Shown here: in pieces, positions 27,469 to 37,808 of the stretch | How the letters are laid out: each line of letters opens with the position of its first letter | Position numbering within the stretch: position 1 is the first letter of the stretch | Assembly (NCBI RefSeq): GCF_026914285.1 | Contig: NZ_CP113864.1 | Span: 84,582 to 148,581 of the forward strand | Length of the DNA: 64,000 nt | Source: Caldicellulosiruptor naganoensis | Lineage (GTDB): Bacteria; Bacillota; Thermoanaerobacteria; Caldicellulosiruptorales; Caldicellulosiruptoraceae | Reading direction: 5' to 3' | Translations under genes and position numbers: made by a program | The notes under the pieces: generated by a model | Databases searched by the model: none | Told to the model about the DNA's origin: nothing | What the model saw: only the letters and a program-made list of their open reading frames with translations

Positions 27469-28932
27469 ATGACACAATTTACAATACCTCTTCTTGCACA
27501 AATGAAACAGTTTAAATATCTCACTGAGCCAAATGCAGAAAGGTACAGGGCTATTTTGAGGTTTTGCTTTTTAAATCACATGCAGTACAAAAACAGGCTG
27601 ACAAAGGACGAGATATACAGCTTTTTAAAGACTCTTCCAAACTTTTCTGAATATACAGAAGAGATGTGCGAGCAAGACCTCAAAAGCCTTGTTGACTGGG
27701 GTAATCTCAAATCTACCCAAGATACCTCTAAAACAGCCACCTTGCAAGAGTTCAAAAACAAAAGGTTTTTGTACGAGCTTACCTCAATTGGACTTAGGAT
27801 AGAAAGGTTTCTGTTTGAGCTTGAAAATTCACAGGAAACAAAAGCAGAGCTAAACCCAAAACATATAGAAAAGATATATGGGCTCTTGATTAGCATTGAT
27901 TCGGTCTTAAAAGACCCACAAAAACAGGCAGTTGATTGGTGGGATGAGCTAACAAGCGCATTTGAGGAGATAGAAAAGAGCTATACAGAGTATATTTCTA
28001 TGCTGACATCCTCTGAATATGAAAGTCTAATGATAAAAGAAAAGTTTTTAGAATATAAATCAAAACTTGTACATTACCTTTACAATTTTCATGACATGTT
28101 CCAAGGTTATCTGCCAAGGATAAGAACTCTTTTTTTGAACCTGCCACAGTTCAAGGTGGATGAGCTTTTGATGTACATAATTCAGGCAGAAAAAGAACAT
28201 CCCAAAAATATATTCAGAGATGGCGGCACAATAGAAGGGTATATCAAAAGCAGATGGCAGAATATAAAAGACTGGTTTGTCAGTCCAAACGGGCAGGCAG
28301 AAAGACTTCTTGAGCAGATTCAGCAGATAATTAGAAAGGTTTCAAGTTATGCAGCAAGGCTTTCAGAGTCCTCAACACTTAAAGTAAACAGGACAGAGGA
28401 ATATAAGCACTTAGCAAGACTGTTTTCAAATCTTGACATATCAGAGTGTCATAAGTTGTCTGCTGTTGTATTTGGTGTGATGTGTCCAAAATATATCACA
28501 GGTGACTTTCCAAGAGCCACCGAATCAACAACTATTAGCATTCTTGACCTTCCAAGTTTTAAAGTGCCTTTGAAATCACGAGGAAGATTAATAAGAGAAA
28601 AGATCAAAGTGGTCCCTGCAAGCGAGTTTTCTGAAGAAAAGAAGAAAAGGTTTGAAGAGTACAAAAAAAAGATTGAAGAAGAAAATGAGCTTTTGCAAGG
28701 CCTCCTTATAGGAAACAAAATAGAGTTTGAAAAGCTTCCCAGGATTACACCAGAGGTAAGAAAAAGGCTTTTTGTGTGGCTGTCGCGAGGGCTTAGCAGC
28801 AAAGTGGCAAACACTGACTCTGGCAAAAAGTTTAGAGTCATAAGACCTCAAGATGACAAAAGGTGTATCTTAGAGTGCACTGATGGCAAGATGGACATGC
28901 CAGCGTATATCCTTGAGTTTGTTGATGAATAA
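27469..28932 (+). CDS. jetA: Wadjet type II JetA (TIGR02677/DUF2397)
   Basis: A 487-residue protein, the kleisin-like (MukF-like) subunit of a type II Wadjet system, which recognises and cuts closed circular DNA such as plasmids. The N-terminal winged-helix part begins FKYLTEPNAERYRAILRFCF, characteristic of the TIGR02677 family; the rest is mostly helical, with a helical C-terminal half and a final domain ending in KFRVIRPQDDKRCILEC. Length fits the family. It is first in the four-gene operon, with a TATAAT box and a weak ribosome site just before it. The stop lies 34 bases before the likely jetB start. Confidence 0.87.
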   Translation: MTQFTIPLLAQMKQFKYLTEPNAERYRAILRFCFLNHMQYKNRLTKDEIYSFLKTLPNFSEYTEEMCEQDLKSLVDWGNLKSTQDTSKTATLQEFKNKRFLYELTSIGLRIERFLFELENSQETKAELNPKHIEKIYGLLISIDSVLKDPQKQAVDWWDELTSAFEEIEKSYTEYISMLTSSEYESLMIKEKFLEYKSKLVHYLYNFHDMFQGYLPRIRTLFLNLPQFKVDELLMYIIQAEKEHPKNIFRDGGTIEGYIKSRWQNIKDWFVSPNGQAERLLEQIQQIIRKVSSYAARLSESSTLKVNRTEEYKHLARLFSNLDISECHKLSAVVFGVMCPKYITGDFPRATESTTISILDLPSFKVPLKSRGRLIREKIKVVPASEFSEEKKKRFEEYKKKIEEENELLQGLLIGNKIEFEKLPRITPEVRKRLFVWLSRGLSSKVANTDSGKKFRVIRPQDDKRCILECTDGKMDMPAYILEFVDE

Positions 28933-28966
28933 CAAAAACCTTTGCGAAAGAAGGAAAAGCAAAAAT

Positions 28967-30106
28967 ATGAGTGATCTTTTGAAGCTTCTTGAGAATTTTT
29001 GGATATTGAAAGAAGAGGATAGTGAGACCTTTTACCAGCTTAAAAACCTTGACAAAGAGACAAGAGAGTTTATTGCAAAAAACTTGGGTTTAAAATTTAT
29101 AACAACCTCAAACATGGTAAAGCTTGAAAAAGTGCCGCTTATGCCCAAAGAGTATATGGGAGTACTTGATTTTGAACAGCCGCGAGACTATGCATTTTTG
29201 TGCCTTGTTCTTGCCTTTTTAGAAGATAAAGGGCCAGAAGACCAGTTTTTGCTTTCTAACATCACAGAGTATATCAGGATGAACTTTCCAGATGAAGAGG
29301 TTGACTGGACGCTTTACTCAAACAGACGCTCCCTAATCAGAGTGCTTAAGTTTTGTGAAAAGATGAGGATGATAAGAATTGATGATGGGAACCAGGAAGA
29401 GTTTGCGGAAAATAGTGAGGCAGAGGTGCTTTACGAGTCGACAGGAATTTCGCGATATTTTATGAGAATATTTCCAAAGAGTATTACTGAGTACAGCAGC
29501 TGGCAGGAGATTTTAAATAGTGAATTTGAGTTTACAAACGGAATTTCACAGCCCATATCAGATATCAAAAGGATTAGGGCGTACAGAGGGCTTGTTGTTG
29601 ATGGCAGTGTTAATTTTGAGAATGAGGATGAGCTTTTGTATATAAAGCGTCAAAAGGTTAACATTACATCAGAGCTTGAAAAACATCTGCCAGAGGCAAG
29701 TTTTCATATATTCAAGTCTTTTGCGTTTTTAGCTATTAGCGAGAGTTATAAAAATACCTATCCTGACGATAGCAACCTTTGCGACATTCTTCTTTTGGTG
29801 GCAAGCGAGCTTTTATCAAAGATAGAAAAGGGTGAATATAGTCTTCATCCGACAAATGAGACCTTGGAGATTCACGTAACCTCTTTAAGGTCCATTTTAG
29901 AAGATGTGCAAAAGCAGTACAAAAACTTTTGGAACAAAGAATGGCGAGAAAAAAGCCTTGAGAAAGTGTTTGAGGAGTTTTTGAAGTTTTTATGTGAACT
30001 TGGATTTGCAAAGCTTCAAGAACACGGATTTGTTGTAATCTATCCAATTTATCTGAAAGTAGTTGGCGAGTACCAAGTTTCAGATGAAGCTGAAGAGAGT
30101 ATTTAA
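28967..30106 (+). CDS. jetB: Wadjet type II JetB (TIGR02678/DUF2398)
   Basis: A 379-residue MukE/KITE-like subunit that pairs with JetA on the JetC motor. Typical segments are FEQPRDYAFLCLVLAFLEDKG, VDWTLYSNRRSLIRVLKFCE and YESTGISRYFMRIFP. I choose ATG 28967, with AAGGAA 10 bases upstream; the frame is open to 28883, and an ATG at 28925 overlapping the jetA end is the alternative. It is followed by jetC after 49 bases. Confidence 0.85.
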   Translation: MSDLLKLLENFWILKEEDSETFYQLKNLDKETREFIAKNLGLKFITTSNMVKLEKVPLMPKEYMGVLDFEQPRDYAFLCLVLAFLEDKGPEDQFLLSNITEYIRMNFPDEEVDWTLYSNRRSLIRVLKFCEKMRMIRIDDGNQEEFAENSEAEVLYESTGISRYFMRIFPKSITEYSSWQEILNSEFEFTNGISQPISDIKRIRAYRGLVVDGSVNFENEDELLYIKRQKVNITSELEKHLPEASFHIFKSFAFLAISESYKNTYPDDSNLCDILLLVASELLSKIEKGEYSLHPTNETLEIHVTSLRSILEDVQKQYKNFWNKEWREKSLEKVFEEFLKFLCELGFAKLQEHGFVVIYPIYLKVVGEYQVSDEAEESI

Positions 30107-30155
30107 AGAAAGAGCATTTTGAAAAAAGAACAAGATGGAGGTTTTTTGACTCAAG

Positions 30156-33100
30156 ATGAGCAAAGAACACAGGTGGGTGCTATCCCGAGCGGGTGTTTTT
30201 AACTACTGGTACTATGATGAGGAATATTTTGACTTTTACGAGGGCAGGATGCTGATTCGCGGCCCAAACGGTTCTGGAAAGTCTGTTACAATGCAGAGTT
30301 TTATAACCCTTCTTTTAGACGGCAACTATCATCCATCCAGGCTTGACTCTTTCGGGTCAAATGCAAGAAAGCTTGAGGACTATGTCTTAGGCGAGCAGGA
30401 TATCTCAGGGAAGAATGAGTCAACAGCATACCTTTTTTTGGAGTTCAAAAAGGAAAACATATTTGTTTCAATAGGTATGGGTATGAGAGCAAAAATAGGC
30501 TCAGGTGTTGACTGCTGGTATTTTGTCTTGACAGACAACAGAAGGTTTGGGATTGACATATTCTTCTATGAAAAGATAAACGGACAAAAGATTCCACTCA
30601 CAAGAAGGAAGTTTGAGAACCTGATTGGCAGTGGCGGCAAGGTCTTCACAAGCAGAAGAGATTATATGCAAGAGGTAAACAAGATCCTGTTTGGATTTGA
30701 AAACGTGGAAGACTTTGAGAACTTGATAGATTTAATAATTCGTGTAAGAGCGCCAAAACTTTCAAGGGATATAAAGCCAGACAGGATATGCGGTATTTTG
30801 CAAGAGTCGCTTCCTGCGCTGTCAGAAGGTGATCTTCGTAGCCTTTCAGAGTCAATTGAAAACATGGACAAAATCCAGACAGAGCTTAAAAACTTAGAGG
30901 CAATCCAATCTTGCCTTGAAAAGATAAAAAGAGCATATGATGAGTACAACAGATTTTTGATGTACCAAAGAATTTCTCAGCTGATAGAATCACATAAAAA
31001 ACTGACAAAAGCCACAAAAGAATATGAAATGCTCTCAGGTCACGTCCAAAAACTTACAGATATGGAATTAAAGCTGAGAAATAGTCTTGATAGTATTGAA
31101 AAAGAAGAACAGGCGCTGAAGTTCAGGCTTGAGAGTATAAAAGAAAGTGATATATTTAAGCTTCAGCAGAGGTATGTTGAGCTAAATGCTGAAATTGAGG
31201 ATTTAGAAAATCAGAAAACTTTAAAACTTTCAAGTTTAAATGACCACATGCAAAGGCTCTCTCAGGCAGATGCTGACATCAAGCGTACAAAACACCAGCT
31301 TTTAAATTCTCAGAATCTGATAAAAGACTATATTGAGCAGAGCAAAAAGCTGCTTGAGAGTTTGAATATGCAAAGGTTTTCGGATGTACTTGATATTTTT
31401 GAGAAAGGTGAGCAAAAAAGCTTAGACATTATTAAAAATGAACTGGCCAAATCAATAGCTGAAGTAGAAAAAGCTCTTAAAAACTATGATACGTTGCAAG
31501 ATGTGCAAAAGGACTTAGATATTCAGCTAAGAAAACTTGACCGTAGCAAAAATGATCTTCAAAAGTACCAAAATGAGTTAAATCTTTTAATTCTTCAACT
31601 TGAAGATGCCAAAAATCTTCTAAAAAGCAAGATCAAGAGCTATTTTGACCAAAACCAGGTTTTAAAAGCAGAGTTTGATGATATAACTTTGATGTTTCAG
31701 CTGATAAACACAATATCGCAAAAAGGCGAGTATGAAGGTGTAAAGAAGATTTTGAATGATGTGTATAACAGACATTATTTGTCAATCTCAGATAACTTGC
31801 GAAAGCTCGAGTTTGAGATGAATCTACTCAAAGAGAGAATTAAAGACAAAAAGAAAAGGATTGAGGAGATTCAAAGCCAAAAAGACGAGTTTATACCATC
31901 TTCAGAGAAACAAAAAAAGGTAAGGCAAAGACTTTTAGAAAAAGGTGTACCGTTTGTTCCTTTTTACATGGCAGTTGACTTTAAACCGGGCATAGATGAG
32001 AGATTAAAAGCTGTGATTGAGGATGCACTTTTTGAGCTTGGAATTTTAAATGCTCTCATTGTGCCAGAAAAGTACAAAAATGAAATTGATGGACTTTTGG
32101 AAGATGAAAAGGAAGTTGTACTTTTTCCAAAGCCAGCATATTTTTCTCACACATTAAATGAGTATCTTGAGGTTGCAAACTTTGAAAACGCAGAAGGTTT
32201 GATTAATGAGGTTGCAGCTGTAATTGACAGTATCCATATAAATCCTGTAGATGATGGAATATATGTGTGCGAAGATGGGCGGTTTGGAAATGGCATATTA
32301 AAAGGGAAGACAACAACACATGAACAGGCAAGGTATATAGGCATTGAGAATAGACGAAGGTACAAACAAATGCTAATTTTGCAGCTTGAAGAGGAGATTC
32401 AAAATCTTACAAAAGAGTTGGAAGAAAAGAAAGCCGAGGCTAATTTTCTAAAATCCCAGCTTGAGGTTTTAGAGCTTGAGAAGAAAAACTTTCCAACATC
32501 TGCGGACTTAGACACTGCCTTTGACATGATAGATGGGGTTGAGAAAAATATTTCAAAGCTTCAGATTGAGATTGAAGCTCTTGAAGAGAGAATAAAAGAG
32601 CTGACAAATAAGCAAAATCTGCTGAAATATGAAATTTCACTGATTGCAACAAAGCTATCGCTGCCATCTTCAAAAGAAGTTTTTGCAAAGGCAAAACAAG
32701 ACGCAAATGCGCTGTCGAGCTTACTTTTGCGCCTTGAGACTGAGGCTTTGCACAAGCAGGAAATTGAAAAGACGCACCAGAGTCTAAACAGGTTATATGA
32801 GCAGATAAAAGAAAGTGTAGATACTTTAAATGGCGATGTTCACAGGATTTCTGAAAAGTTAGATGTTTTAAAACTTCACAAAGAAGAGATTGAAAAAAGG
32901 CTTTCGAGCGAGGATGCTCAAAGACTTTTTGATGAGCAAAAAAGAGCATTTGAGCGGCTTGAGAACATCCCAGCTGAGAGAAAAAGACTTAATGAAGAGC
33001 TTTTTGAGGTGACTTCCCAAAAAGCAGCAGCTGAGCAAAAACTTGAATTTTCAAAACAGGAACTCAAGTCAATTGAAAGTGAATACGAATTAGCATCGGC

Positions 33101-34211
33101 TACACTTAAGATAGAGCTTGGATTTGGTTTTGTTTTCAAAGGGATAGAATTTGAAGATGATCAAAAGCTTTTAGAGTTTGCAAGGTCAAAGGAAAATGAG
33201 CTAAAAGAGTATTCTCAGAAGGATTTTTCTTCGATACTTCAGAGGCTTATGTCCATCCATTACACAACACAGATTCAGCTTGCAGAGTTTGGAGCAAACC
33301 TTGTTGATTGGAAGGACGACAAGACAACCTACAAAAGGTATTTGTGGACTTGCAGAAAAGAGGGAAGATTTCTTTCACTTTACCAGTTTATAGATGAAAT
33401 TGCAGCAGAGATTGCTGAGAAAAAGAACTTGATAACAGAGAGCGAAAGAGAGCTTTTTGAAGAGGTTTTGGCAAAGAACATAGGCTTTAAGATTTCAAGA
33501 AAAATCATGCTTGCTCAGGACTGGGTTAAGAGGATGAACGAGCTTATGGCAAATTTGTCTACATCAAGTGGTCTTACATTCCGGCTCTCTTGGGAACAGA
33601 AAAGACAAGAGACAGAGGATGAGCTTTCTACAGGTGAGCTGGTAAAGCTTTTAAGCAAGGACCCTCTTGCCGCAACAGATGAAGACAGAAACAAGATTGC
33701 AATGCATTTTAGGTCGCGCATAGAAAAAGCAAAAAAGCACCAAGAAAACCCTGAAAATTTTGCAACACTCTATGAGATAATCAAAGAGATTCTTGATTAC
33801 AGGCAGTGGTTTGAGTTCAGGCTCTACTACCAAAAGGTAGGGGAAAGCAGAAAAGAGCTTACAAACAATGCATTTGACAAGTTCTCTGGTGGTGAAAAAG
33901 CTCTTTCCATCTATGTCCCACTTTTTGCAGCACTTTGTGCTAAATACCAAAGCGCTGCAAACTTTGCGCCGCGGATAATTGCGCTTGATGAGGCGTTTGC
34001 TGGTGTTGATGAGAACAACATTGAAAATATGTTTGATTTGATTGAAAAGCTTGAATTTGACTATATAATGAACTCTCAGGTTTTGTGGGGAGATTACAAA
34101 ACAGTGCCAGGACTTTGCATATACGAGCTTTTGAGAGAGAACAATCAGCCATCTGTTCTAAAAGTAAAGTATGTCTGGAACGGGTTTAAGAAGGTGTTGG
34201 TTGAGGTATGA
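30156..34211 (+). CDS. jetC: Wadjet type II JetC, SMC-like ATPase (TIGR02680)
   Basis: A 1351-residue SMC/MukB-like motor that extrudes DNA loops using ATP. Walker A is GPNGSGKS (36-43). Two long coiled-coil arms (about 250-600 and 730-960) flank a hinge-like globular part (about 600-730). The C-terminal ATPase half carries the signature FSGGEKALS and Walker B RIIALDEAFAGVDENN. The size is normal for TIGR02680. GGAGG lies 14 bases before the ATG, a little far. Its end overlaps jetD by 4 bases. All catalytic motifs are intact. Confidence 0.92.
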   Translation: MSKEHRWVLSRAGVFNYWYYDEEYFDFYEGRMLIRGPNGSGKSVTMQSFITLLLDGNYHPSRLDSFGSNARKLEDYVLGEQDISGKNESTAYLFLEFKKENIFVSIGMGMRAKIGSGVDCWYFVLTDNRRFGIDIFFYEKINGQKIPLTRRKFENLIGSGGKVFTSRRDYMQEVNKILFGFENVEDFENLIDLIIRVRAPKLSRDIKPDRICGILQESLPALSEGDLRSLSESIENMDKIQTELKNLEAIQSCLEKIKRAYDEYNRFLMYQRISQLIESHKKLTKATKEYEMLSGHVQKLTDMELKLRNSLDSIEKEEQALKFRLESIKESDIFKLQQRYVELNAEIEDLENQKTLKLSSLNDHMQRLSQADADIKRTKHQLLNSQNLIKDYIEQSKKLLESLNMQRFSDVLDIFEKGEQKSLDIIKNELAKSIAEVEKALKNYDTLQDVQKDLDIQLRKLDRSKNDLQKYQNELNLLILQLEDAKNLLKSKIKSYFDQNQVLKAEFDDITLMFQLINTISQKGEYEGVKKILNDVYNRHYLSISDNLRKLEFEMNLLKERIKDKKKRIEEIQSQKDEFIPSSEKQKKVRQRLLEKGVPFVPFYMAVDFKPGIDERLKAVIEDALFELGILNALIVPEKYKNEIDGLLEDEKEVVLFPKPAYFSHTLNEYLEVANFENAEGLINEVAAVIDSIHINPVDDGIYVCEDGRFGNGILKGKTTTHEQARYIGIENRRRYKQMLILQLEEEIQNLTKELEEKKAEANFLKSQLEVLELEKKNFPTSADLDTAFDMIDGVEKNISKLQIEIEALEERIKELTNKQNLLKYEISLIATKLSLPSSKEVFAKAKQDANALSSLLLRLETEALHKQEIEKTHQSLNRLYEQIKESVDTLNGDVHRISEKLDVLKLHKEEIEKRLSSEDAQRLFDEQKRAFERLENIPAERKRLNEELFEVTSQKAAAEQKLEFSKQELKSIESEYELASATLKIELGFGFVFKGIEFEDDQKLLEFARSKENELKEYSQKDFSSILQRLMSIHYTTQIQLAEFGANLVDWKDDKTTYKRYLWTCRKEGRFLSLYQFIDEIAAEIAEKKNLITESERELFEEVLAKNIGFKISRKIMLAQDWVKRMNELMANLSTSSGLTFRLSWEQKRQETEDELSTGELVKLLSKDPLAATDEDRNKIAMHFRSRIEKAKKHQENPENFATLYEIIKEILDYRQWFEFRLYYQKVGESRKELTNNAFDKFSGGEKALSIYVPLFAALCAKYQSAANFAPRIIALDEAFAGVDENNIENMFDLIEKLEFDYIMNSQVLWGDYKTVPGLCIYELLRENNQPSVLKVKYVWNGFKKVLVEV

Positions 34212-35464
34212 CAAAAAATAAGATTTTCGATGAATGTGTTGAGTACTTTTCGCAACCAGGATTTAAGCGTGCGCTGGAGCTTATTCATAGGAAGTATAGG
34301 TCTTTGGGGAGATTTTCTGGCAAGATTATTCTGGAAAATCCGTCCGAAGAGGAAAAAGAGGCTTTGTCACGGTATCTTAGAAGGGTTTTGAGAGGCGAGA
34401 AGGTTGTCATTGATGTGAAAGACTTTGCCGTGACAAAGTTTCAGGACACTAAGTTCTCAGGGCTTGATTTTAAAAGCATCTTGTCAGCAGTTTTGAGAAA
34501 AGAGGTTATCACCAAAAAAGAAGAAAAGGAGTTAGAAAATGAAAGGGTATCAAACTTTTTCAAAAATTTGTCAGCACATTTTGACAATGATGAAAATGCT
34601 GCAGTGGTTTTAAATGTCTTTAAAGAAAATTTCAAATCATTTGAAAGCTTTTACAAAAAGTATTCACAAAAAGAGTTTTTAGAGATAATGAAAAAGGTCA
34701 TAGAAGCAATTTTAAAAAAACCACAAAGCCCTGAGACTTTGGCTATTTTTGCAACAAGGGTTACAGGCAACCCTCACTTTTTTGACGATGAGCAAGATGC
34801 AGGAAAGATATTTTTAAGGCTTTTGAGTATTATAAATGGAAGAGAGTTTCCCCAAAATGCAGAGGAAAAATCAGAACTGCTTTTTGATAACAACATCTTG
34901 ATTGATGAGCTTTCAAACTGGTGCCTTTTGTATAACATTGGCGGATATAATGAAGAGGGGAAAGAAGATGAGGGGCTCAAGTACTTTAGCAATCAAAAAA
35001 AGCCTATTATCTTACCACTTTATACTGTAAAGGATTATAAAGGATTTTTTGCATACTCAAATAAGCTTGTGGTTGTTGAAAACCCCGCTGTATTTTCTGC
35101 AATTGTGCAAAGAGTCCCGGCCATTTCTGCTGTGTGCACAAATGGGCACCTGAGGCTCTCAAGCAAGATAATCATTGGAAGCATTGCAAAGACAGATATA
35201 CCTTTGCTGTACTCAGGCGACTTTGACCCAGAAGGGCTTTTGATTGCAGACAAAGTAATTCAAAACTTTGGTGCAAGGCCACTTTGTATGGATGAAAACC
35301 ACTATCTTTTGGCATTGTCTGAAAATAAGATAGATGAAAGGCGCTTAGAGATGTTAAAGAATGTAAAAAGTGCTCAACTACAAAGCGTCTGCCAGAAGAT
35401 GAAGGAGCTTCAGCTTGCTGGGTATCAGGAGAGGATTGTGGATAGGATTGTTGAAGAATTGTAA
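34208..35464 (+). CDS. jetD: Wadjet type II JetD nuclease (TIGR02679/DUF2399)
   Basis: A 418-residue toprim-type nuclease subunit that cuts the DNA when extrusion stalls. The N-terminal domain (YFSQPGFKRALELIHRKYRSL) is typical of TIGR02679/DUF3323. The C-terminal toprim-like DUF2399 domain shows VVENPAVFSAIV (acidic residue) and the metal-binding LLYSGDFDPEGLLIAD. Translationally coupled to jetC through an ATGA overlap. Last gene of the operon; no clear terminator was seen in the 120 bases that follow. Confidence 0.9.
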   Translation: MTKNKIFDECVEYFSQPGFKRALELIHRKYRSLGRFSGKIILENPSEEEKEALSRYLRRVLRGEKVVIDVKDFAVTKFQDTKFSGLDFKSILSAVLRKEVITKKEEKELENERVSNFFKNLSAHFDNDENAAVVLNVFKENFKSFESFYKKYSQKEFLEIMKKVIEAILKKPQSPETLAIFATRVTGNPHFFDDEQDAGKIFLRLLSIINGREFPQNAEEKSELLFDNNILIDELSNWCLLYNIGGYNEEGKEDEGLKYFSNQKKPIILPLYTVKDYKGFFAYSNKLVVVENPAVFSAIVQRVPAISAVCTNGHLRLSSKIIIGSIAKTDIPLLYSGDFDPEGLLIADKVIQNFGARPLCMDENHYLLALSENKIDERRLEMLKNVKSAQLQSVCQKMKELQLAGYQERIVDRIVEEL

Positions 35465-35587
35465 AATTAATATTTGAACAAACAAAAAAATTCCGCAGAT
35501 AGTGCTAATTAAAAATGCTATTAAGAGTCTCTGAGGGGCTGGTATGTATTGAACAGCTCCTTTTAATTTCGGTATTTCAATGTGTGG

Positions 35588-36940
35588 TTAACATTTGAGC
35601 TTTACAATGAACTCAGCACCTTCTCCTTTTTTGCTAAACACACTAATTTCACCATTGTGCATTTGTATTATTTCTTTTACTATTGACAAACCAAGTCCGC
35701 CTATTCCTTTTTTGGTATTGGTACGGTAAAATCTATTGAAAATGTATGGCAAGTCTGCATCATCAATTCCTTCACCATCATCTTTGATTGATATTTCGAT
35801 ATAATCGTATTTTTTATCAGCTTTTACATAGATGTTTCCTGTGTCCTTTGTATGATGAATTGCGTTTATAATAATATTACTAAAAGCTCTTTTTAAAAGT
35901 TTAGCATCGCCTTTTAATCCAATATCATCTTCAAAAACCCAAAACTTTCTATTTCCTTTAATAATGTTTAATTCGGCAACAATTTCACTAAAAAGATTTT
36001 TTAAGCTTATAGGTTGAATATTCAACTGAATTGTACCCGATTGCAATTTTGATAATTCAAGAATTTCATTTATAAGATTATTCAAACGCTCAGCTTCTTC
36101 CATGATTAAACTGGCATATTCTTTGATTTGGTCTTTTTCTAATATGTCATCATATATTGCTTCAGCATAACTTTTTATGATGCTCAGCGGAGTTCTCAAT
36201 TCATGAGTTGTATTTGCTATAAAGTCCCTCCTTAGCTTTTCGGTTTTAGAAAGATTTTGAGCCATAAATGTGATAGTTTTTGCAAGCTCACCAATTTCAT
36301 CTTTGTTTTTAACATCAATTTTAACGTTATAATCTCCCTTTGCTATAGCTTTGGCAGCATCAATGATTTTAAGAATGGGTTTTGTAAATAAACTGCTAAG
36401 CGCATATGCACCAATGATTGATGCCAAAAGAGCAGCGATAAAAAGGATAAAGATTTGATTTTTGACATTTCGAACGTCATTTTGAATGTCATGCAAAGGT
36501 GTATGAATAAATATTGCCGCTATGATCTTGTTATTGTTAATTATAGGCATTCCTAAGGTAATTAATGTACTTCCTTGAAATGTTTTTTGGTCTGTCCGGT
36601 AGATAGTTTTTCCTGATAAAACATCTAAAATTATTTGTCTTTCAATATTCCTTGTTCTTCCAAACATAAACCTGCCATAAGATTCTATGATGTTACCATT
36701 TGCATTATAAATTGAGACTCTACCGTTTATAATATTAGCTATATTATTTGCTTCACTTGAATAATCAAAGTTATTTTTAAATTTATAAGAAATGTCTTTT
36801 GCATATTGAATCATTCTATTTTTTAGATTAGCTTTAAAACCACTTGTGACAATATTTCCTTGAAGAAAAAAGCTTAAACCTAACATAAACAAAAGCAAAA
36901 TAGTAGTATAAATCAATAGTTTAAAACTTATCCTTCTCAT
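35588..36940 (-). CDS. Two-component sensor histidine kinase
   Basis: A 450-residue membrane kinase. An N-terminal span, an extracytoplasmic sensor (about 30-165), a second span (IFILFIAALLASIIGAYALSSLF), a HAMP domain, HisKA with the phosphorylated His in THELRTPLSIIKSYAE, and an ATPase domain with DDGEGI and GGLGLSIVKEI. It starts within the end of the regulator gene (ATGA overlap), so the pair is one operon. The signal is unknown. Confidence 0.93.
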   Translation of the reverse strand: MRRISFKLLIYTTILLLFMLGLSFFLQGNIVTSGFKANLKNRMIQYAKDISYKFKNNFDYSSEANNIANIINGRVSIYNANGNIIESYGRFMFGRTRNIERQIILDVLSGKTIYRTDQKTFQGSTLITLGMPIINNNKIIAAIFIHTPLHDIQNDVRNVKNQIFILFIAALLASIIGAYALSSLFTKPILKIIDAAKAIAKGDYNVKIDVKNKDEIGELAKTITFMAQNLSKTEKLRRDFIANTTHELRTPLSIIKSYAEAIYDDILEKDQIKEYASLIMEEAERLNNLINEILELSKLQSGTIQLNIQPISLKNLFSEIVAELNIIKGNRKFWVFEDDIGLKGDAKLLKRAFSNIIINAIHHTKDTGNIYVKADKKYDYIEISIKDDGEGIDDADLPYIFNRFYRTNTKKGIGGLGLSIVKEIIQMHNGEISVFSKKGEGAEFIVKLKC

Positions 36941-37602
36941 TTTTTCACCTCAAACTTATATCCATAACCTCTTACTGTTTTAATGTAATCTCTGAGATCT
37001 CCGAGCTTCTCTCTGAGGTTTTTAATATGTGTATCCACAGTTCTAAGATCACCATAATATTCATAACCCCATACACTATTTAAAATCTGCTCTCTTGAAA
37101 GGGCAATGTTTTGCCTTTCATATAGGTACAATAAAAGTTCATATTCTTTTTGAGTTAGATTCACTCTTTGACCTTTTACATATACCTCTCTTGCTGCTTT
37201 GTCGATGAACAAAATGTCATCTGAACTGGGCTTTTTAGTTCTCTTTAAAATTGCCTTTACACGTGCAACAATTTCTTTTGGGCTGACAGGCTTTACAACA
37301 TAGTCATCAGCACCAAGTTCGAATCCAAATATCTTATCATCATCCTCTCCACGAGCTGTTAGCATTATAACTGGCGTATCGTCCTTTTTCCTTATTTCTC
37401 TCAACACACTCCAGCCATCTTTTTGGGGTAACATCACATCTAAGATTACAACAGAGTACATTGAAGGTTGAAATTTTTCGATTGCTTCGTTTCCGTCCGA
37501 TGCTTCTTCTACTTCAAACCCTTCTTTTTCAAGATATAACTTTATTATTTTTCTGAGCTTTTCTTCATCTTCAATCAGCAGTATCTTCAACCTATAACTC
37601 AC
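36937..37602 (-). CDS. OmpR/PhoB-family response regulator
   Basis: A 221-residue regulator. Receiver domain with the acidic pocket EDEE, phospho-Asp D55 in VVILDVMLPQ and the conserved Lys in YVVKPVSP; a C-terminal winged helix (EYELLLYLYERQNIALSREQIL, VDTHIKNLREKLG). Members bind pairs of direct repeats spaced 11 bp, which is what the divergent promoter at 37711-37749 contains, so the secreted protein and NapH-like genes are its likely targets. Confidence 0.94.
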   Translation of the reverse strand: MSYRLKILLIEDEEKLRKIIKLYLEKEGFEVEEASDGNEAIEKFQPSMYSVVILDVMLPQKDGWSVLREIRKKDDTPVIMLTARGEDDDKIFGFELGADDYVVKPVSPKEIVARVKAILKRTKKPSSDDILFIDKAAREVYVKGQRVNLTQKEYELLLYLYERQNIALSREQILNSVWGYEYYGDLRTVDTHIKNLREKLGDLRDYIKTVRGYGYKFEVKK

Positions 37603-37710
37603 TCCTTGTGAATTTTAGATGTGAACAACCATAATTCCTTAAATAAATTTTACCAAAGATTTGAGAAAAAATCTTCATTTTCAAAAGACAATTTATTTAA
37701 AAAGATTTTC

Positions 37711-37764
37711 TTCACAAAAACTCCACAATTTCTTCACATCAGTTTCACAAAATACCTTTATATT
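37711..37764 (+). promoter_or_regulatory. Four 11-bp-phased direct repeats and promoter
   Basis: TTCACA occurs at 37711, 37733 and 37744, and TCCACA at 37722, so four hexamers start exactly 11 bases apart. They end 9 bases before TATATT (37759-37764) and cover the -35 position. This is the layout of activated OmpR/PhoB-type promoters. Two regulator dimers would fit. Confidence 0.65.
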
Positions 37765-37808
37765 TAAACTTGCAAAACAAAATTTTAGTTTTTAGGAGGT
37801 TGATTCAA

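Noticed and set aside
35465..35587. Possible short membrane ORF on the minus strand between jetD and the kinase gene
   Set aside because: A hydrophobic stretch can be read, but it has no start codon and overlaps the end of jetD.
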